Shown: piece after piece, positions 62,342 to 64,000 of the stretch
Position numbering within the stretch: position 1 is the stretch's first letter
Layout: each line of letters starts with the position of its first letter
Source of the DNA: UBA4781 sp963674975
GTDB taxonomy: Bacteria > Chloroflexota > Anaerolineae > Anaerolineales > Anaerolineaceae
Reading direction: 5' to 3'
Length of the DNA stretch: 64,000 nucleotides
Assembly (NCBI GenBank): GCA_963674975.1
Contig: OY771913.1
Location: forward strand, 2,108,001-2,172,000
Notes under the pieces: generated by a model
What the model saw: only the letters and a program-made list of their open reading frames with translations
Database searches by the model: none
What the model was told of the DNA's origin: nothing
Position numbers and translations under genes: made by a program

Positions 62342-63151
62342 TTATCCCGCAAGCGGTTTGAGAATGACTCCGATGAAATACGATACGGCTGCTGCCAGCC
62401 CTCCCACGATCAGCATTTCAAGCCCGCTGACCAAAGGATTGCGCTTGGTAATAAAGTATTTTGCTGCTCCCAGACCAAACAATGAAAGCCCTGAAAGAAT
62501 GATGGAGATCAGGAACATGGTGGACATGGAAAAATTTGTATGGAATAACGAATCGATCATATAGATGATCAGCGGCAGCAAGCCGAACAAAACAAAAGCA
62601 CCGAAGGTGATCAATGCTGCGCTGAGAGGCTTTCGATCGTCTTTCAGCATACCCAGTTCTGTGACCATCATTTCATCCACCCAGCGCTTTTTGTCTTTGG
62701 ATTGGATCTCTACTAATTTATCGGCATCTTCTTTTGAATAGCCTTTATTTTTATAGATGACCAGTAATTCTTTCTTTTCACCTTCGGGATAATTTTCGAC
62801 TTCCCAGCTTTCACGTTCCCTTTCTTTCTGGTAATATTCTTTTTCGCTTTTCTGGGAAAGGAATGCGCCTATTCCCATTGAGATGCCGTCCCCGAGCAGA
62901 TTTGCAGCACCCAGGATGAGCAGTACGCCTGAAGTCAGGCTGGCACCTGCCACACCACTCACTACTGCAAATACTGAAATAATTCCATCCAAACCGCCGT
63001 ATACCATATTGCCGATAAACTGAGATGACTCTGAACCATGTTCTTCAACAGCAGCTTCAATCGCCTTTTCGTCATGTGCACTTTTGCTGGCATTTAGATT
63101 TTTTTGTGCAAAGGCTTCTCTGGCTTGATCAAGACGTTTTGATATTCTCAT
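62342..63151 (-). CDS. VIT1/CCC1 family (DUF125) metal transporter-like protein
   Basis: The protein has 269 residues. The N-terminal cytoplasmic part is charged. The membrane part begins GNMVYGGLDGIISVFAVVSGVAGASL and NLLGDGISMGIGAFLSQKSEKEYY, the VIT/CCC1 signature, with a central charged helix (residues 100-165) of the metal-binding type and three more helices at the end. Family members move Fe2+ or Mn2+ into compartments or out of the cytoplasm. The gene lies between the decayed and the intact tRNA-Val copies. Confidence 0.9.
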   Translation of the reverse strand: MRISKRLDQAREAFAQKNLNASKSAHDEKAIEAAVEEHGSESSQFIGNMVYGGLDGIISVFAVVSGVAGASLTSGVLLILGAANLLGDGISMGIGAFLSQKSEKEYYQKERERESWEVENYPEGEKKELLVIYKNKGYSKEDADKLVEIQSKDKKRWVDEMMVTELGMLKDDRKPLSAALITFGAFVLFGLLPLIIYMIDSLFHTNFSMSTMFLISIILSGLSLFGLGAAKYFITKRNPLVSGLEMLIVGGLAAAVSYFIGVILKPLAG

Positions 63152-63246
63152 TTTCTGCTCCGTGTGTGGGTATTGTTCTGATTATACTTTTCTCAGAAAA
63201 TTAAGTAAAAAGATAATTTAATATGATTGGGGATTAAAAGAAAATA

Positions 63247-63320
63247 TGGGCGGTATAGGACTCGAACCTACGACCTTTGCGATGTCAACGCAACGCTCTA
63301 ACCAACTGAGCTAACCGCCC
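63247..63320 (-). tRNA. tRNA-Val (anticodon GAC)
   Basis: On the minus strand: acceptor stem GGGCGGT/ACCGCCC, D arm GCTC-AGTTGGTTA-GAGC, anticodon stem TTGCG/CGCAA around TTGACAT, and T arm GTAGG-TTCGAGT-CCTAT with discriminator A. CCA is not encoded. It is 74 bases long and complete. Confidence 0.96.
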
Positions 63321-63383
63321 AAGTGCATGCAATTATACAGGATGGATGAAAAAAGTGCAATAAATTACTAAAAAAAACTTTAT

Positions 63384-63998
63384 CTATTCGATCATCTGGC
63401 AGGAAGAAGCGTGTCCGTTCATTACCGAACATTCAGCCAGCGCGCCATCAAAATCCATCCCGACTAGAATCGATGAGATCATGTCGTCGAAGGTGATGAT
63501 GAATAGACGGTGGGGATTCTGGAAATTGATATTCAATTTGGTGTACCGCTTCAGCGCGCGCAGCTCCACCTCATCAAGCGTGGCAGGATCCACAGACTTT
63601 ATGTATTCCAGTTTTTCATCCAATGCGATGATCGGAGCCCGCAGATCTGCATTGAAATTGTTGTCCGCGGTGTATCCCGCTCCCCCAAAGAAAGCCAGCA
63701 GGAAGATCAGCGCAAAAGTCATACCGATAATGGTGCGAGAATTTCGCATGGAATCGTTCGTGTTCTCGAAGATCAAACCCGCGATGAACAAAAAAATGAC
63801 GGTCATGATGGTGGTAATGAATCGGCGCGCACTGATCGCATCGGGAGCTTGAAAGATGAACCTGTCTCCAATCTCAGGATATATCCAGCTGTAAAAAACA
63901 GGGACTATTTTAAAAGGGATGAGACTGGTTAAATAGGTGAAGAATACCGCCACGGTAACCCAGATCGCCATTCTCGCGAACATATTATTGATCTTCAT
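63384..63998 (-). CDS. Hypothetical membrane protein, 204 residues
   Basis: Three hydrophobic segments lie in the first 110 residues (IWVTVAVFFTYLTSLIPF; ITTIMTVIFLFIAGLIF; IIGMTFALIFLLAFFGGAGY). A periplasmic or cytoplasmic C-terminal part follows (LDEKLEYIKSVDPATLDEVELRALKRY; LFIITFDDMISSILVG). It ends close to a Cys-rich tail (HASSCQMIE). I do not recognise the family. The start (63998) lies two bases from the window edge, so an upstream extension cannot be excluded. Confidence 0.65.
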   Translation of the reverse strand: MKINNMFARMAIWVTVAVFFTYLTSLIPFKIVPVFYSWIYPEIGDRFIFQAPDAISARRFITTIMTVIFLFIAGLIFENTNDSMRNSRTIIGMTFALIFLLAFFGGAGYTADNNFNADLRAPIIALDEKLEYIKSVDPATLDEVELRALKRYTKLNINFQNPHRLFIITFDDMISSILVGMDFDGALAECSVMNGHASSCQMIE

Positions 63999-64000
63999 GC

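Noticed and set aside
1..64000. CRISPR arrays
   Set aside because: No regularly spaced direct repeats of 24-40 bases were seen, and no cas gene is present.

Overview
The window reads as a chromosomal segment of an anaerobic, heterotrophic member of the Chloroflexota, most likely class Anaerolineae. This is inferred from several features: many lipoproteins whose mature N-termini are rich in Ala/Glu/Thr/Pro, a secreted-type TPR protein with a Thr/Pro-rich tail, a BMP-type nucleoside ABC importer, GPH-family carriers, an IclR/LacI-controlled sugar economy, and the infC-rpmI-rplT and groES-groEL context. No ribosomal RNA is present, so the assignment rests on protein character only. I see no phage, insertion sequence or CRISPR array.

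Layout. 1-3936: a histidine kinase cut by the left edge, a lone receiver and a large receiver-GAF-PAS-GAF-HD-GYP c-di-GMP phosphodiesterase. 4.1-12.7 kb: small or unknown proteins, two methyltransferases, a DUF1295 membrane enzyme, a zinc-ribbon/TPR membrane protein coupled to a beta-propeller lipoprotein, and a nucleoside hydrolase lipoprotein. 12.9-23.7 kb: a catabolic island with a malonate-semialdehyde-dehydrogenase-type ALDH divergent from an IclR regulator. The IclR gene is followed by an IolD-like TPP enzyme, a split transketolase, an RpiB/LacAB-type isomerase, a GPH symporter, a Gfo/Idh oxidoreductase and a GxGYxYP protein. 23.8-34.7 kb: an amylase lipoprotein, small proteins, then a LacI-controlled sugar ABC importer (no ATPase) with a P-loop kinase, a GH13_18 disaccharide phosphorylase and a CE7 esterase. 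34.7-41.0 kb: an AT-rich stress and signalling zone with dodecin, GlsB, a diguanylate cyclase and a NarL-type two-component pair, plus decayed sequence. 41.1-42.7 kb: a GEMM-I riboswitch, an unidentified structured element and a UroD-family methyltransferase. 42.7-50.2 kb: a BMP-type nucleoside ABC importer, an MFS carrier and trmD. 50.3-56 kb: two tandem TPR membrane proteins, CIRCE-groES-groEL and a parvulin lipoprotein. 56-64 kb: DUF711, an rRNA methyltransferase, a macrodomain hydrolase, the infC-rpmI-rplT operon, T-box-controlled thrS, a decayed and an intact tRNA-Val, a VIT1-family transporter and an unknown membrane protein.

How it works together. The cell appears to import oligosaccharides, a cyclitol-like compound and nucleosides and to split them by phosphorolysis, transketolase chemistry and hydrolysis. 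Control is by dedicated repressors with visible operators (IclR-type at 14.43 kb, LacI-type at 26.96 and 28.05 kb) and by RNA switches (GEMM-I, T-box). Cyclic-dinucleotide metabolism occurs twice (HD-GYP at the left, GGDEF at 37 kb), with a matching riboswitch at 41.2 kb. The most interesting candidate system is the 14-23.7 kb island. It lacks iolB, iolC, iolE and iolJ but pairs an IolD-like ring-opening enzyme with transketolase, isomerase and malonate-semialdehyde dehydrogenase. This suggests a transketolase-based cyclitol route.
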